A stretch of 64,000 nucleotides of DNA from Lepidostoma basale (Eukaryota > Arthropoda > Insecta > Trichoptera > Lepidostomatidae), in assembly GCA_022606425.2 (NCBI GenBank), contig JAHDVF020000211.1, positions 3,224,001 to 3,288,000 on the forward strand, read 5' to 3'. The notes beneath the pieces are model-generated. The model ran no database searches and had not been told where the DNA came from. It saw only the letters and a program-made list of their open reading frames with translations. Below, piece by piece: positions 19,961 to 30,079 of the stretch. Both the position numbers and the translations under genes were made by a program. How positions within the stretch are numbered: position 1 is the stretch's first letter; the number at the start of each line of letters is the position of its first letter.

Positions 19961-20439
19961 TCAATTAATTCATTGTTGTTATATACGTTGTATTTGTATT
20001 TGTAGGTGCTGATTACAAGATAAATGTGGCCTGGTGCCTTCATTGATATGCCCAAATTACGAGTAAATAACTGTTAACGTCAGTTCCGGGTGGATGTGAG
20101 AAGGGCCTAGAAAGTTAACGAGCGAAGCTGGCGAAAGAGCGCCGCTGCGCCCTATAACAGCCTCGTATAAGCGGTGAGTACCCTTCTATTCATGAACATA
20201 TTAGTTTTCCAATATTTTAAGGGCGTAACATGTTTCATCTTACTAGATACTGATAAATCATTAATGGCCTAGAATTGCAAAACTTGTCACAACCGTAAAA
20301 TATATTTTTTAAATAATGAAATTGAAATAATAATAATAAAAAATTTATGTATATTTAGATATTTAGTTAAAATCCACCAATGTTTTTGTCTTTGGCCGGT
20401 TTCGATCGCTCGCCATCTTCTGGTATAAACCCTATGAAA
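19961..20439. other. GC-richer patch with splice-like borders
   Basis: 20005-20173 is flanked on the plus strand by TTGTATTTGTAG and by GTGAGTAC. All three frames contain stops, so it cannot be an internal coding exon. 20345-20430 holds a GGCCGGTTTCGATCG...CATCTTCTGG block shared with 52730-52775. Confidence 0.35.
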
Positions 20440-20968
20440 TATATCCACAGAAGCAAAGATGGCAGTACACAGTGGAGTTCTAGTGCCAACCCTCATGTAT
20501 GGAAGTGAAGCTTGGAGCTGGCAAAAGAAGGATGAGAGCAGGATAAACGCCGTAGAAATGAGATCACTAAGACGAATGTGCGGGAAAACGTTGTATGATA
20601 GAATACCGAACGATGAAATAAGAAAGAAATGTAAGGCAGATGACTGCATCATGAATAAAATTAAAAAAGGATCCCTGAGATAGTTTGGACATATGGAACG
20701 AATGGATGAGAGTAGAATGGTTAAAAAGTTGTACACAAGCAGCGTAAGTGGGAAAAGAAGCCGAGGATGACCGAGGAAAACATGGCATGACCAAATTAAT
20801 CAATCTAAAAGGCGGCCACATTCGAAGTCGGAATAATCGACGTGCGTGCATGATACGATGTATGAATGTAGAGGATGCCCGAGAGGTATGCCAGGACCGG
20901 CCAATGTGGCGATCCATCCTCTTTGCCTACCCTTCCGGGGAAATGGCGTGATGGTTAGTTAGTTAGTT
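20440..20968 (+). mobile_element. LINE-A (second subfamily)
   Basis: AVHSGVLVPTLMYGSEAWSW, RRMCGKTLYDRIPNDEIRKK, CKADDCIMNKIKKGSLR, then an in-frame stop, ERMDESRMVKKLYTSSVSGK, RACMIRCMNVEDAREVCQ and the tail. A nonsense codon and a small deletion interrupt it. Confidence 0.88.
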
Positions 20969-21241
20969 TTTTTTTTTTAACTTCTAGAAATGGGCGTTTT
21001 TATTATTATTAAATATAATATCTAATGTCGATAATAATCTACAATAACTTTTAAATAAATAGAACTGCACATCATATTTTAAAACATTGTTACATATTTT
21101 ACAGACATGTTTCGGTTGTGGGCCAACCTTTTTCGATGTAGAAATTTTAATAAAATTTTAATCCACAACACATAGTGAATAATTATGCATATCGAAGACA
21201 ATCTAAAATATCCTTTTTTAATAATTAGTAAAGAATAATTC

Positions 21242-21725
21242 AATAAAACGATGTTTTTTAACTACTTCCACTTTTATCTTTATTTCGACAGCGAACGGTT
21301 TCGCCAGACTCGCTGGCATCGACAAACTGGTGATACTTTTCCAAACTGACTCCTTTATTTACATTTCTTTTTAAATTGGACACCAACCAAACTGACCGAA
21401 ATATATAGCATATTATATTTTTGGTAAATTTCGCAATATTAAAAATAAAAGTATCCATTTTTCAAACGTTATACATAAATATGTCAGCTGTGAATAAAAT
21501 TTTATTCCATTGTATTGAATACGAATCCTCTTAAATAAGTTCAATACCAATATTCAAATTCAGAAAATTTACATAAATATTTTAAGATTATTTTTGTACA
21601 GAACCATGTTTACAACCCCTGATATATATAGGAGTCAGTTTGTAACAGTGTCACCAGTCTGTCGATGCCAACGAGCCTGACAAAACCGGTTGCTGTCGAA
21701 ATAATGACAAAAGTGGATGTAAAAT
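21242..21725. mobile_element. Fold-back element, GAAACCGGT family
   Basis: The left arm (AATAAAACGATG...TTTCGACAGC) and right arm (GCTGTCGAAATAA...) mirror the compact palindrome at 32607-32772, with 330 bp of AT-rich filler between. Both arms carry decayed hammerhead-like cores (21297-21331 minus; 21659-21693 plus). Confidence 0.75.
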
Positions 21726-21754
21726 TTCAGTTAAAGCATTTGATTATAAGAATT

Positions 21755-22271
21755 AATTGTATCTCAATAGAGACGAAGATGCAAATCGGAAACAGAATAT
21801 GGTTGATCAAGGTGTTTACAGGACTTATGACCTGTCATTGGTTGGGTTAAGCGCACGCTTTATGTAATACAACATTCCCCATTCCACTTTTTTTTTCTTA
21901 TGACCACCATGTCTGACAAACTTTTGGAAGTAGTATATATGTTAATCTGTAAGACTACTCTTTACCTGGTAGTTTATACAATCTACATACTAACGCCATC
22001 TATGAAGATTTGTGTTTATTAAGCATTAAGCAACATATCTTTTTAACACAATGTGAAAGGCTACCGCCATTAGCGAATGGGGAATGTTGTATTACATAAA
22101 GCGTGCGCTTAACCCAACCAATGACAGGTCATAAGTCATGTAAACACCTTGATCAACCATATTCTGTTTCCAATTTGTATCTTCGTCTCTATTGAGATAC
22201 AAATTAATTCTTGAATTGATAACCCGCAATGGGTGAAATCCAGTATGCGTGTACAAGTATTTGTATACATT
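21755..22271. mobile_element. Long fold-back element, family I
   Basis: Arms 21757-21890 and 22076-22206 are inverted copies (about 130 bp) beginning TTGTATCTCAATAGAGACG; outer extensions include the CCCGCAATGGG block. Interior holds TATGACCACCATGTCTGACA. Other copies: 34085-34560, 35545-36192, 48695-48838, 59764-60175. Confidence 0.85.
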
Positions 22272-22298
22272 AAAAAAAAAAAAAAAAAAAAAAAAAAA
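22272..22298. repeat. Poly-A run
   Basis: About 26 A residues at the right edge of the family I element. Confidence 0.9.
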
Positions 22299-22579
22299 TA
22301 ATGTTGCATAATTAGCAGTTATTATTATAAATTAGTCAAATTAATAGTTGTAAACAAAAAAATACATATATCTAAAAAAAATGTTTTGTATCTAAATTTA
22401 GAAGCTTGTTTTTTTTTACGATGACCACATATTTTTACTCAATAAGATAAGGATTATTTTATTTTTGGTCTCCGGCCATGACCGTTTTGGCAAAGCGCTC
22501 CATATCGGAGTGAACCCATTAAAGAAAGACTTTAATCTAAACGTCTATCTTAAGCACACGGTGTTCCAAAATAGATATA

Positions 22580-22700
22580 CAGTGGAACCTTTCATAACGA
22601 GAATATTTCGTTCCAGAATCTTACTCGTTATGTGAAACACTCGTTAAGCGATGCAATTTTTCCCATATAAATCTATGTATAATACGATAATGCGTTCCAT
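22580..22700 (+). mobile_element. Possible pogo/Tigger-type terminal sequence
   Basis: CAGTGGAACCTTTCATAACG then alternating ACTCGTTATGTGAAAC / CACTCGTTAAGCGA resembles the ends of pogo/Tigger elements, preceded by TA. No matching second end seen in the window. Confidence 0.4.
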
Positions 22701-22938
22701 GCCGAAAATATGAATTTTTTTTTAATTTTACCGTTTTTAAAATAAAATTGCATGCATATAAATTGTTAAGGAGTATAAAACAACCTAGAATGCGATTTAG
22801 ATTCACAAAAAAACGTGAAAAACTCGAAATTACTTGTTTACTATTTATCAACTTATGGAATTCCATAGTAATATACTTAGGATATTGAAAATAACTTTGT
22901 TTAATCCACAAAATATTTCAAAATATATTTAAAAACAC

Positions 22939-22969
22939 GACATGTTTCGGAGGATACATCCATCTTCAG
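22939..22969 (-). ncRNA. Hammerhead-like motif
   Basis: Minus strand: CTGAAGA, T, GGATGTATCCTCC hairpin region, GAAAC, ATGTC, then GTG. The partner arm at 23961-23990 keeps CTGAAGA-T-GGAGG-TAT-CCTCC-GAAAC but has GGT where GTC is expected. Confidence 0.45.
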
Positions 22970-23757
22970 TAGTAAAAATATAATAAAAACTGAATAAAGA
23001 AAGACTAATATAAAAACGCAAAAATTCGATACAATAATTTGAATTAATCTGGGCTATTTGTTATAAGTACTAATAATTATTTATAATTATAATTATTTTT
23101 TTATCAGTAAGAACTAATAAATAACATTAAATAATAATAATACATGATGATAATATAAAAACTTTGTCTACATATAATCTCTCAAGCTCTAATTCCCAAT
23201 TAAATGCAAATAAATCATTTATTAATTTCTATATATTATGGCTTTTCAAACGTATGTATTTTCTAAATTACGTTTTTTATATTTTTTTAAATTATCATTA
23301 TGTGTTATTATTATTTAATATTATTTATTAGTTCTTACGGATAAAAAAATAATTATTAGTACTTATAACAAATAGCCCAGGTTAATTTTTAAATTTAAAT
23401 TATTGAATCGAATTAAATTAAATTTTTAATTTAAGTTAATTTAAAAACGGTTGATACGTGTAACATAAATTAAATAAACACAAAAGTCCGGATCGTCCAT
23501 GTCAACATGTGCAACATCGAAAAAATCATTATGTGTTATTACATTATGTGCTAAATTAAAAAAACGGTGGATTCGTGGAACATAAATGAAATTGTCAATA
23601 TGTGCACCATCTAAAAAGAACATTTTGTCTTAAATTATATTTATTTTGTTATTTTATTTTATATCATTGTATTTTATATTATTTGTTTTAGATTTATTTT
23701 GTGGGTGTTGGACGATCGAAGTGTGCGCGGGAGATGCCTATTGGTGGCGATGAGGTT

Positions 23758-23896
23758 CGCAACCCATCACACCGCGTCTCCCGCGGGGCGAAAAGAGAAG
23801 GATGGAGTGCCGCATCAGTAAAAGTGTGACAGTCCATTCTTTCTGCCTACCCTTTCGGGGAGACGGCGTGATGGTTAGTTAGTTAGTTAGTTTTGT
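23758..23896. repeat. Fold-back made of two LINE-A 3' ends
   Basis: Left: ACCCATCACACCGCGTCTCC ... GGAGTGCCGCA, a minus-strand LINE-A end. Right: GTGACAGTCCATTC... to GGCGTGATGGTTAG plus GTTA tail, a plus-strand end. A second copy is at 55769-55880. Confidence 0.7.
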
Positions 23897-24130
23897 ATCC
23901 TATTTTAAATGCGTTTTTATATTAGTTTTTCTTTATTTAGTTTTTATTATATTTTTACACCTGAAGATGGAGGTATCCTCCGAAACATGGTGTGTTTTTT
24001 AATATATATTTTTTAATATTTTGTGGATTAAACAAAGTTATTTTCAATTTCCTAAGTATTTTACTTCTCGTATTTATGACAAATAATTAATGCTTTTTTA
24101 CTAGAAAGTTTTCTAGAGACATTTTTTTGC

Positions 24131-24331
24131 CTACGCTTCAATATTTGGTGAAAATGTGACATCATTACCGTTGAATAAATTTGTAGAACGCATAGCCACC
24201 TCCTTATTAGGGTGATGCTTCTCAATGTACGATGCGATCAGCCTCTTATTACGCCAGAAGTTGGCTGCTCTGCTACTTCCTCCTCCTCCACTAACAAACT
24301 CTCCTTCATAACTTCTTGCTGAGAAACACAA
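24131..24331 (-). other. Short open frame of unknown origin
   Basis: 66 codons: GEFVSGGGGSSRAANFWRNK, RLIASYIEKHHPNKEVAMRS. It abuts the LINE-B fragment on the other strand. It could be a scrap of a transposon protein or a chance frame; I do not recognise it. Confidence 0.25.
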
Positions 24332-24662
24332 TGCAACTCCAAAGGAGAATTGGACTTACCAGGGCAGCTTTCGAAGACACGGGTTACATCCTTAAAAACC
24401 GTAAAAACCGATCAACCTGAAACGAAAAGTCTACGAAGCCTGCGTTCTGCCAGTTTGTACTTATGGTCTTGATACTGTTACATTGTCCAAACAAAGTGCC
24501 GAGAAACTACGAGTGACCCAAAGAGCCATGGAAAGAGTCATGTTAGGAATAAGCCTAAGAGTCAGAAGCCTAAAAGTCAGAAACGAAACGGTGAGAAAAA
24601 AAACAAAGGTCACAAACATCATCCACCGGGTAGCCAGAAGCTCAAGTGAAAAATGGACAAGA
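24330..24662 (+). mobile_element. LINE-B (RTE-like) fragment
   Basis: LQRRIGLTRAAFEDTGYILK, then frameshifted, SKQSAEKLRVTQRAMERVML, GISLRVRSLKVRNETV, RKKTKVTNIIHRVARSSSEK. A short internal duplication (RSLKVRNE) is visible. Confidence 0.8.
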
Positions 24663-24821
24663 AGACAACTGGGTTGTTGGTTTGTGCGGTTGCTTGATTT
24701 TTGTGGTCCGGAGTGTTCTTCTGAAGGAGGATCGATTTTGGGCTTGATTGAGTGGTTCTTTTTATTGTGGAGTTAGGATGTAAAGGGAGTCCTTGAAATC
24801 ATCTATCATCGGGATTCTCAA
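24663..24821 (+). repeat. Repeat G end, partial
   Basis: GGTTGTTGGTTTGTGCGG then GTTGCTTGATTTTTGTGG; resembles in reverse the AACCAACAACC part of repeat G at 47640-47870. Confidence 0.4.
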
Positions 24822-25025
24822 TTCTAGGTATGCACATCGATTTCTGCGACTCCTTACGTGACCGACCCTTTTTATTTGATTGATTTGTTCGTGCCACGTT
24901 TTCCTCGACCTTCCTCTATTTACGTCGTTTATATACACTTTTTACCATTATTTCTTCTGTGTCCAAACCATATCCGATTGATCCTTTCATTCGCGTTGCA
25001 TTCACTTTTTATATTTGTATTTGAC
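24822..25025 (-). mobile_element. LINE-A fragment
   Basis: Minus strand with NRGRSRKTWHEQINQ-like and VRKSQKS-like blocks, strongly decayed. Confidence 0.6.
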
Positions 25026-25171
25026 AAAAAATGAAAATACAAAAGTTGTTTAAATGTTAACATTAACATAAACTTATTTCATTGTTCTCTTCAAACTCCG
25101 CTTTATGTGTATTATATATTTTATTTAAAAGTTAGTCGTTAATTGATTTATAAAAAGTTATGTGTTTTTAG

Positions 25172-26142
25172 TTAACACAATGTTGTCGGGAAACGTAAAA
25201 CTACGTTTTTTTCAGTTTGGTGCTCAAATGCGGGAAACGTAAAAATACGTTTTTTACTCTCTGGTGGTTGTCGTCGGGTAACGTAATAAAACGTGTTGTG
25301 TAATAAATGGATTTTGTTGCTAAATCGTATATCTGACTTCACAATATAATTTCACTCACAAATTTATATTTATTAGGCTTTACTTTTTATTTATTATTCA
25401 ATTATAAAATGAAAAAAAAATGTCTAAAAATATACATTTTTTGTGTGCTCGAAGAAACCTTGACGCAGATCCCGCTGGCTTGTTTTTTTTGACCTTCAAT
25501 GCGCAATAATTCTTTTCAACTTGTACGGAGAATTTTTAGGGTTCTTTCTACTTGAAGAAGGGATGAATGGTAGGAATGTTTTGTTCATATTTCTACAAAA
25601 CATTAGTGTTTATGTAAACGTATACATGTTCGGTCGTTCGGTCGTTGTCATTGAGTTCATATAATTATTTTTATACCTAAAACCCACAATGTTTTTTCCG
25701 GATGAGAATAAATCAGACGATGAATTGTGTGTAGACAATTTATCTAATTGTTCCTGTGCTAGTGATACAGAAAGACTATTGATGGCAGACAGTGAAACAA
25801 GTGATTTATAAAGCAAAATATCCAGACTCAGTAAGGTACAATTTTTTTTTATTGGAGACAGCACGTCATTGGATAACTAGCAGTATTGAAAGCGAACTAA
25901 GTGAGGCTAAAATTTCCAAAGTGCTACTTTGAAGCCCAATTTTTTTTTTGTATTTGTTTTCCATCATTTCATCATTGAGACACAATAAGGTAAGATGCAT
26001 TTAAAGTTTCAGTCAATTATCACGGATATTTCAAAAGTTATAGACTTTTAAAATAATGTTGAAAAAACTCGCGCGCGAACCCAAATATCGCCCGCGCCAG
26101 GCTGCAATCAGCATAAAACAATACCCGAAAACAATGTGTTAA
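25172..26142 (+). mobile_element. piggyBac-like non-autonomous element
   Basis: TTAA lies at both ends (25172-25175 and 26139-26142). Just inside are 16-bp inverted ends ACACAATGTTGTCGGG and CCCGAAAACAATGTGT (14 of 16 match). TTAA target duplication is the hallmark of piggyBac. Internally, GGGAAACGTAAAA is repeated near the left end, and a short acidic open frame lies at 25689-25811. 971 bp, far shorter than an autonomous element. Confidence 0.65.
25689..25811 (+). pseudogene. Truncated start of a piggyBac-type transposase?
   Basis: MFFPDENKSDDELCVDNLSN then CSCASDTERLLMADSETSDL, 40 codons. Acidic, serine-rich N-termini are usual in piggyBac transposases, but no catalytic aspartates are present and the frame stops early. 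Assignment rests mainly on the surrounding TTAA/TIR structure. Confidence 0.35.
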
Positions 26143-26339
26143 TAGTTAAGTATAATAGATTAAATTTTTTGAACTTTGAAGTCTGTAAAACAATTAAAGT
26201 TTATTTCTGAGTGCGAAGTTTACGTAATGTGTTGTCACAAGTTGATTTACCGAATTTAGGTACTGGCAAAACATTTTCCTACGTGGTTTTATTTTGCCAG
26301 TGTTCTCGTAAACGCTAACGTACTCCGCCAAACAAAATG

Positions 26340-26660
26340 GTCTCACGCAGGATGCTATCTCCTACCCCAACTCCATCCAGGCACTGCTCCTCTTATCTTC
26401 CCCTCGGAAACAGACTTTTTTTATAAATGCAATCCCAACCCTAACTGGTCTTCCATTCCTTGACAATTGGATGAGACTTAAACCCTAAATCCCCCTCGCC
26501 CTCTTTCAGAGGGACACTCCGGACCATTTATTTAGCTATCATAAAACCACTACCAAATCGCATCCCAACAATGTTTCCTACAGACGTAAGAGGAATAGCC
26601 ATTAGAGCAGAACCTATGTAAGCCAGAAGATCCAAGTCCAAGTGCAGACCGTCATGATTT
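26340..26660 (+). repeat. Repeat G
   Basis: AGACGTAAGAGGAATAGCC ... GAACCTATGTAAGCCAGAAG then ATCCAAGTCCAAGT. Related blocks: 28082-28150, 40865-41000 (reverse), 47640-47870, 57573-57618 (reverse). Its class is unclear; it may be the 3' part of a LINE or SINE. Confidence 0.6.
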
Positions 26661-26999
26661 CTTCTTTTTCGAAATTTAAATTTTACCAAAAAAATAAGAT
26701 TTTTTTTCGAGATCATCCTGTATAGGTTTATATGTAATTATATACACACAACACGAAGAGCTATTATCTCCCCGCGGTGTGACGGCATTGTGACCACCTT
26801 TAAGATGTCAGGCCTGACACGTTAGATGTGGCGAGCGCGATAACCCCGACTCCAAAACGGGGCAACTGATTAAATTCGACAGAAACAAAAAATACCACGT
26901 CATGTAGCAACTCTTCAAAATTTCCAACGGGGTCAAAATTGGTGATCATTATTTCATTTGGATGAATTATACATCGATTTCTAAATAAAATACGTAAAA
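26661..26999. other. No gene seen
   Basis: Mixed composition. A minus frame covers 26800-27057 but its start belongs to a LINE-type C-terminus (see next), so the rest is probably 3' UTR or chance. Confidence 0.4.
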
Positions 27000-27062
27000 A
27001 AGATTGCCGAACTTTCAACTCCTGGACAAAGACCTCCTCCATTCGCTTCCACGCCACTCTTT
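27000..27062 (-). mobile_element. RTE-type LINE C-terminus scrap
   Basis: VAWKRMEEVFVQELKV on the minus strand matches the end of RTE-type proteins (compare WKQMEEA at 970-993). Confidence 0.55.
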
Positions 27063-27222
27063 TATGTTTTAAAATAGTCTCGCCACTTTGCCACCAATTT
27101 TATGTTTTATCCTTATGTTTGGGATTGAATAAGTTTCCAACACGATTAAATTTTTAAGAAGAGAACTTTATTCAAGATGTTACAAGTAAGAAATTACAAT
27201 AGTATAGAGATGTTGTTTGTTA

Positions 27223-27376
27223 CAATTGTATCTAGACGTGTTACTATTAAGGAGTTGCAATTGTATCTAGACGTGTTACTATTAAGGAGTTACAATTGTA
27301 TCTAGACGTGTTACTATTAAGGAGTTGCAATTGTATTTAGACGTGTTACTATTAAGGAGTTGCAATTGTATTTTTA
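27223..27376 (+). repeat. 35-bp tandem repeat, just over four units
   Basis: CAATTG starts at 27223, 27258, 27293, 27328 and 27363, exactly 35 bp apart. Each unit is CAATTGTATCTAGACGTGTT plus ACTATTAAGGAGTTG with one or two changes, so the array is young. No open frame. Confidence 0.95.
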
Positions 27377-27659
27377 ATCCATGATGCGGTTCAGCTTAAA
27401 TACTGTGCATTTCTTTGTTCGATGACACGTGTACCTGTGGGAACATATCAATAAAAAACATTTCGCGTTCGAGCCCTTATGTTTACAAAAATATTAATAT
27501 TATAAACAAACCTTCAATGAGTCAGACGAAGACGTGGGAACAGATCAATTAATGCATCTCGCGAATTCCTAAGCCTTTACTTAATGTACATACATAATAT
27601 AAAAAAGTCTTGATTCAAAATATAGACGTAGGAAAAGATTCGTGTGAACGGGTGGTTAG

Positions 27660-27905
27660 GTACATAACAACTCTGTCTTGTGCAGACTGCATCCAGGTTA
27701 TTCCGACATGTCTGTTCAGATCATCCTTCCACCGTAGTTGCGGTCGCCTTGCACTTCTCTTTGCCGTCCACGGTCTCCAACTCAGCAGTTTTCTCGTCCA
27801 TTTTTCGTCCGAGCTTCTGGTTACGTGACCTGACCATTGTCACCTTAGAGTCGCTACCCGTTGGATGATGTCAGTGACCTTTGTTTTTTTTCTCACCGTA
27901 TCGAT
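27660..27905 (-). mobile_element. LINE-B (RTE-like) fragment
   Basis: Minus strand: EKKTKVTDIIQRVATLR, PRGWMQSAQ-like end, and the WKDDLNRH region, in several frames. Confidence 0.75.
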
Positions 27906-28024
27906 TCTAGCCAAGCATTATGTCCCCTACACCACCACCTAATTTAAGTTGTTTTGTTGAGATTTTGTTCACAACTCATTCTTCGGCTCTACTTTCTATC
28001 ATCTTCCTCAGCCTATTTCCGTCC

Positions 28025-28150
28025 ACTCCTGGACAAAGGCCTCCTCTAATCGCTTCCATGGCTTGTGCAGACTGCATCCAGACGTAAGAGGAATAGCCAC
28101 ATGAGCTGAACCTCTGTCAGCCAGAAGATCCAAGTCCAAGTCCAAGTCCT
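28025..28150 (-). mobile_element. RTE-type end joined to repeat G
   Basis: 28025-28080 is WMQSAQAMEAIRG-type LINE end on the minus strand; 28082-28150 matches repeat G (GACGTAAGAGGAATAGCC, AAGATCCAAGTCCAAG). Confidence 0.6.
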
Positions 28151-28739
28151 ATTTCTACTTCTAATTTATCGTTTTATAAATTTCAAAAATCAATTCATCA
28201 AATCCCAAATCTAAATTAATTAATTATTTTTATCAAGTTATTTATTGAATTTGGGATATGTGATCAAACGTATTATATTCCTATAACAACATTTGAACTT
28301 GTTTTTTATATGGTGTCCAATCTAAAGAATTTGCTATAATGGTAGATATGTGTAGAAGTTTATATCTTTTGTGAAATAATAAATTAACAATCATTCCGGA
28401 AATACTAAATTTGTCTTTTTATCGTATTTGAACAGGATTAATTATTTTAATTGCGAATGAAGTTTGATATTCAAGCAACATAAATTAAAATGGTTTTATA
28501 ATAAAACATTGTAGTACTTTAATTTACGACTATAAAGTATTATAATCTATTTGCTATTTGAGTAAAAGAAATATTTCTAATTAAAGATAATAAATGATTT
28601 TAATCTGGAGTTTATAAACTGAAATGACATGAATACTCATCATTTTACTAGGTTAAGCAACGCGTAAAGTTAATCTTAAAATAAAAGTGCACAAAATATG
28701 TCTCTCTAACAATAAATTTTCGTAATAAGCCGAAATGAA
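28151..28739. other. No gene seen
   Basis: Very AT-rich; no coding, no recognised repeat. Probably intron downstream of the exon at 29304 on the minus strand. Confidence 0.5.
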
Positions 28740-28740
28740 A

Positions 28741-29280
28741 AACTAACTAACCATCACGTCATCTTCCCGGAGGGGTAGGCAGAAAGAATGGACTGCCACA
28801 CTTTTCTTTCCTGACATATTTCTCTCGTCTCCTCAACGCGTCGTGTCATGCACGCGCGTCGATTTCACTGACTCCTCGCGTAGCCAATTCAACAAGATTC
28901 AATATTTGATTTATTTGATCGTGCCACGTTTTCCTCGGTCTTTCTCTATTTCTAGTTCCATTTACATCGTTAACATATACTTTTTTACCATTCTTTCCTC
29001 ATCCATTCGTTCCATATGTCCAAACCATCTTAGTGACCCTTTCTTGATTTTATTTATCACGCATTCATCCGCTTTACATTCCTTTCTTACTTCATCATTA
29101 GACATTCTAAAATACATTGTTTTTCCGCACATCCTTCTTAGTGACCTCATTTCTACGGCATTTATCCTACTTTCATCCTACTTCTGCCAACTCCAAGCTT
29201 CACTTCCATACATAAGGGTCGGCACTAGAACTCCATTGTGCACTGCCATCTTTGCTTCAGTCGATATATTTCGATATAAG
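28741..29280 (-). mobile_element. LINE-A adjacent to a host splice donor
   Basis: Minus strand from STEAKMAVHNGVLVPTLMYG through MRSLRRMCGKTMYFRMSNDE, KECKADECVINKIKKGSLRW and RMDEERMVKK to the tail. Its 5' end lies about 24 bp inside the intron that starts at 29303, on the same strand as the host exon. Confidence 0.88.
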
Positions 29281-29303
29281 AATAAATACAGAAAATAACT
29301 CAC

Positions 29304-29594
29304 CTTCTTTCTAGCTCTTTCGGCCGGTCCGACGAGATACAGATCCGCTATCCCCAAAAGGCAGTCATCACAGCGGCACACGTCACTCGCTATAGAAGAC
29401 ACGGACCCCATGCTGCTGCAGCTATCCATGGAGTCGTTCCTGTAGAACGGGTGTCTCCCGCTGCTCAGTGACTCCATCTTGGCCACAAGGATGCTCTCCA
29501 TCACGGACCGCGGCCTGGTGCCGGACGAAGAGAGCTGCAGAGCCTTGTACTGCGACGACGCCATTTGCTTCTCGGTCGACAGGCCGTCCGCCAT
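29304..29594 (-). CDS. Host first coding exon, function unknown (97 codons)
   Basis: Minus-strand ATG at 29594 has a good context (CAAAATGG). The frame reads MADGLSTEKQMASSQYKALQ, SSSGTRPRSVMESILVAKME, FYRNDSMDSCSSMGSVSSIA, SDVCRCDDCLLGIADLYLVG, PAERARKK. The donor AAG|GTGAGT at 29304/29303 is a perfect consensus and leaves phase 0. The exon is clearly GC-richer than its flanks and has no transposon similarity. It is serine-rich with a cysteine cluster CRCDDC and a basic RARKK end; no signal peptide or membrane segment. A longer start (MNFAISLLRC at 29651) is in frame but lies in AT-rich sequence with weak context. The next exon is not identified; the phase fits any phase 0 exon downstream, possibly 8592-9389 if that is internal. 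I cannot name the gene. Confidence 0.75.
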
Positions 29595-30027
29595 TTTGAA
29601 TTCGTTTAAATTCAGAACATTACAGCGCAATAAGCTGATTGCAAAGTTCACTTGAATTGAATGCTAGCACGACACAATTATTCTTGTTTCAATGGTACCT
29701 ACACAGAGTTTTGTTGTTTTTCCAATACGATCCGCGATTTATACCGCTGCGTTTTGTGAAACTGGTATCTACCTATAGATACCTTACAATACCGAGGAAC
29801 GCAAACAATGAGAAATTATAAGAACTGCAAAACCGTTTTAATGTTGTGAAAGTTTGTATAAAATTCGTTTTACTTCACGAAACATCACTTCTGGTTCCAA
29901 ATACCTGAAAAAAAACAAAAAATGATATAATAATGATACCGATTATTATTAATAAAAAACTCTTAACTATTTATTGTTTCTTGAACAATGATGTAAAACT
30001 CAGTATTAAATAATTAATAACTTTTAA
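29595..30027. other. Upstream region of the exon at 29304-29594
   Basis: No transposon until 29970. The first 200 bp upstream of the ATG contain no TATA-like box that stands out. 29970-30002 is copy 4 of the dispersed 30-bp motif. Confidence 0.4.
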
Positions 30028-30079
30028 TGCAAAAACTTTGTTTTATATCACAATTGTATTTATTTTACGACAGCATTGA

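Larger units (their letters stand above)
22857..24062. mobile_element. Fold-back element, same family as 11516-12019, with insert
   Basis: Left arm 22857-23020 (GGAATTCCATAGTAATATAC inward to the GGAGGATACATCC block) and right arm 23900-24062 are inverted copies. The interior has smaller inverted repeats and a LINE-A-derived fold-back at 23758-23896, which explains the longer length. Confidence 0.8.

Noticed and set aside
27223..27376. CRISPR array
   Set aside because: Units are contiguous with no spacers, and the genome is eukaryotic.
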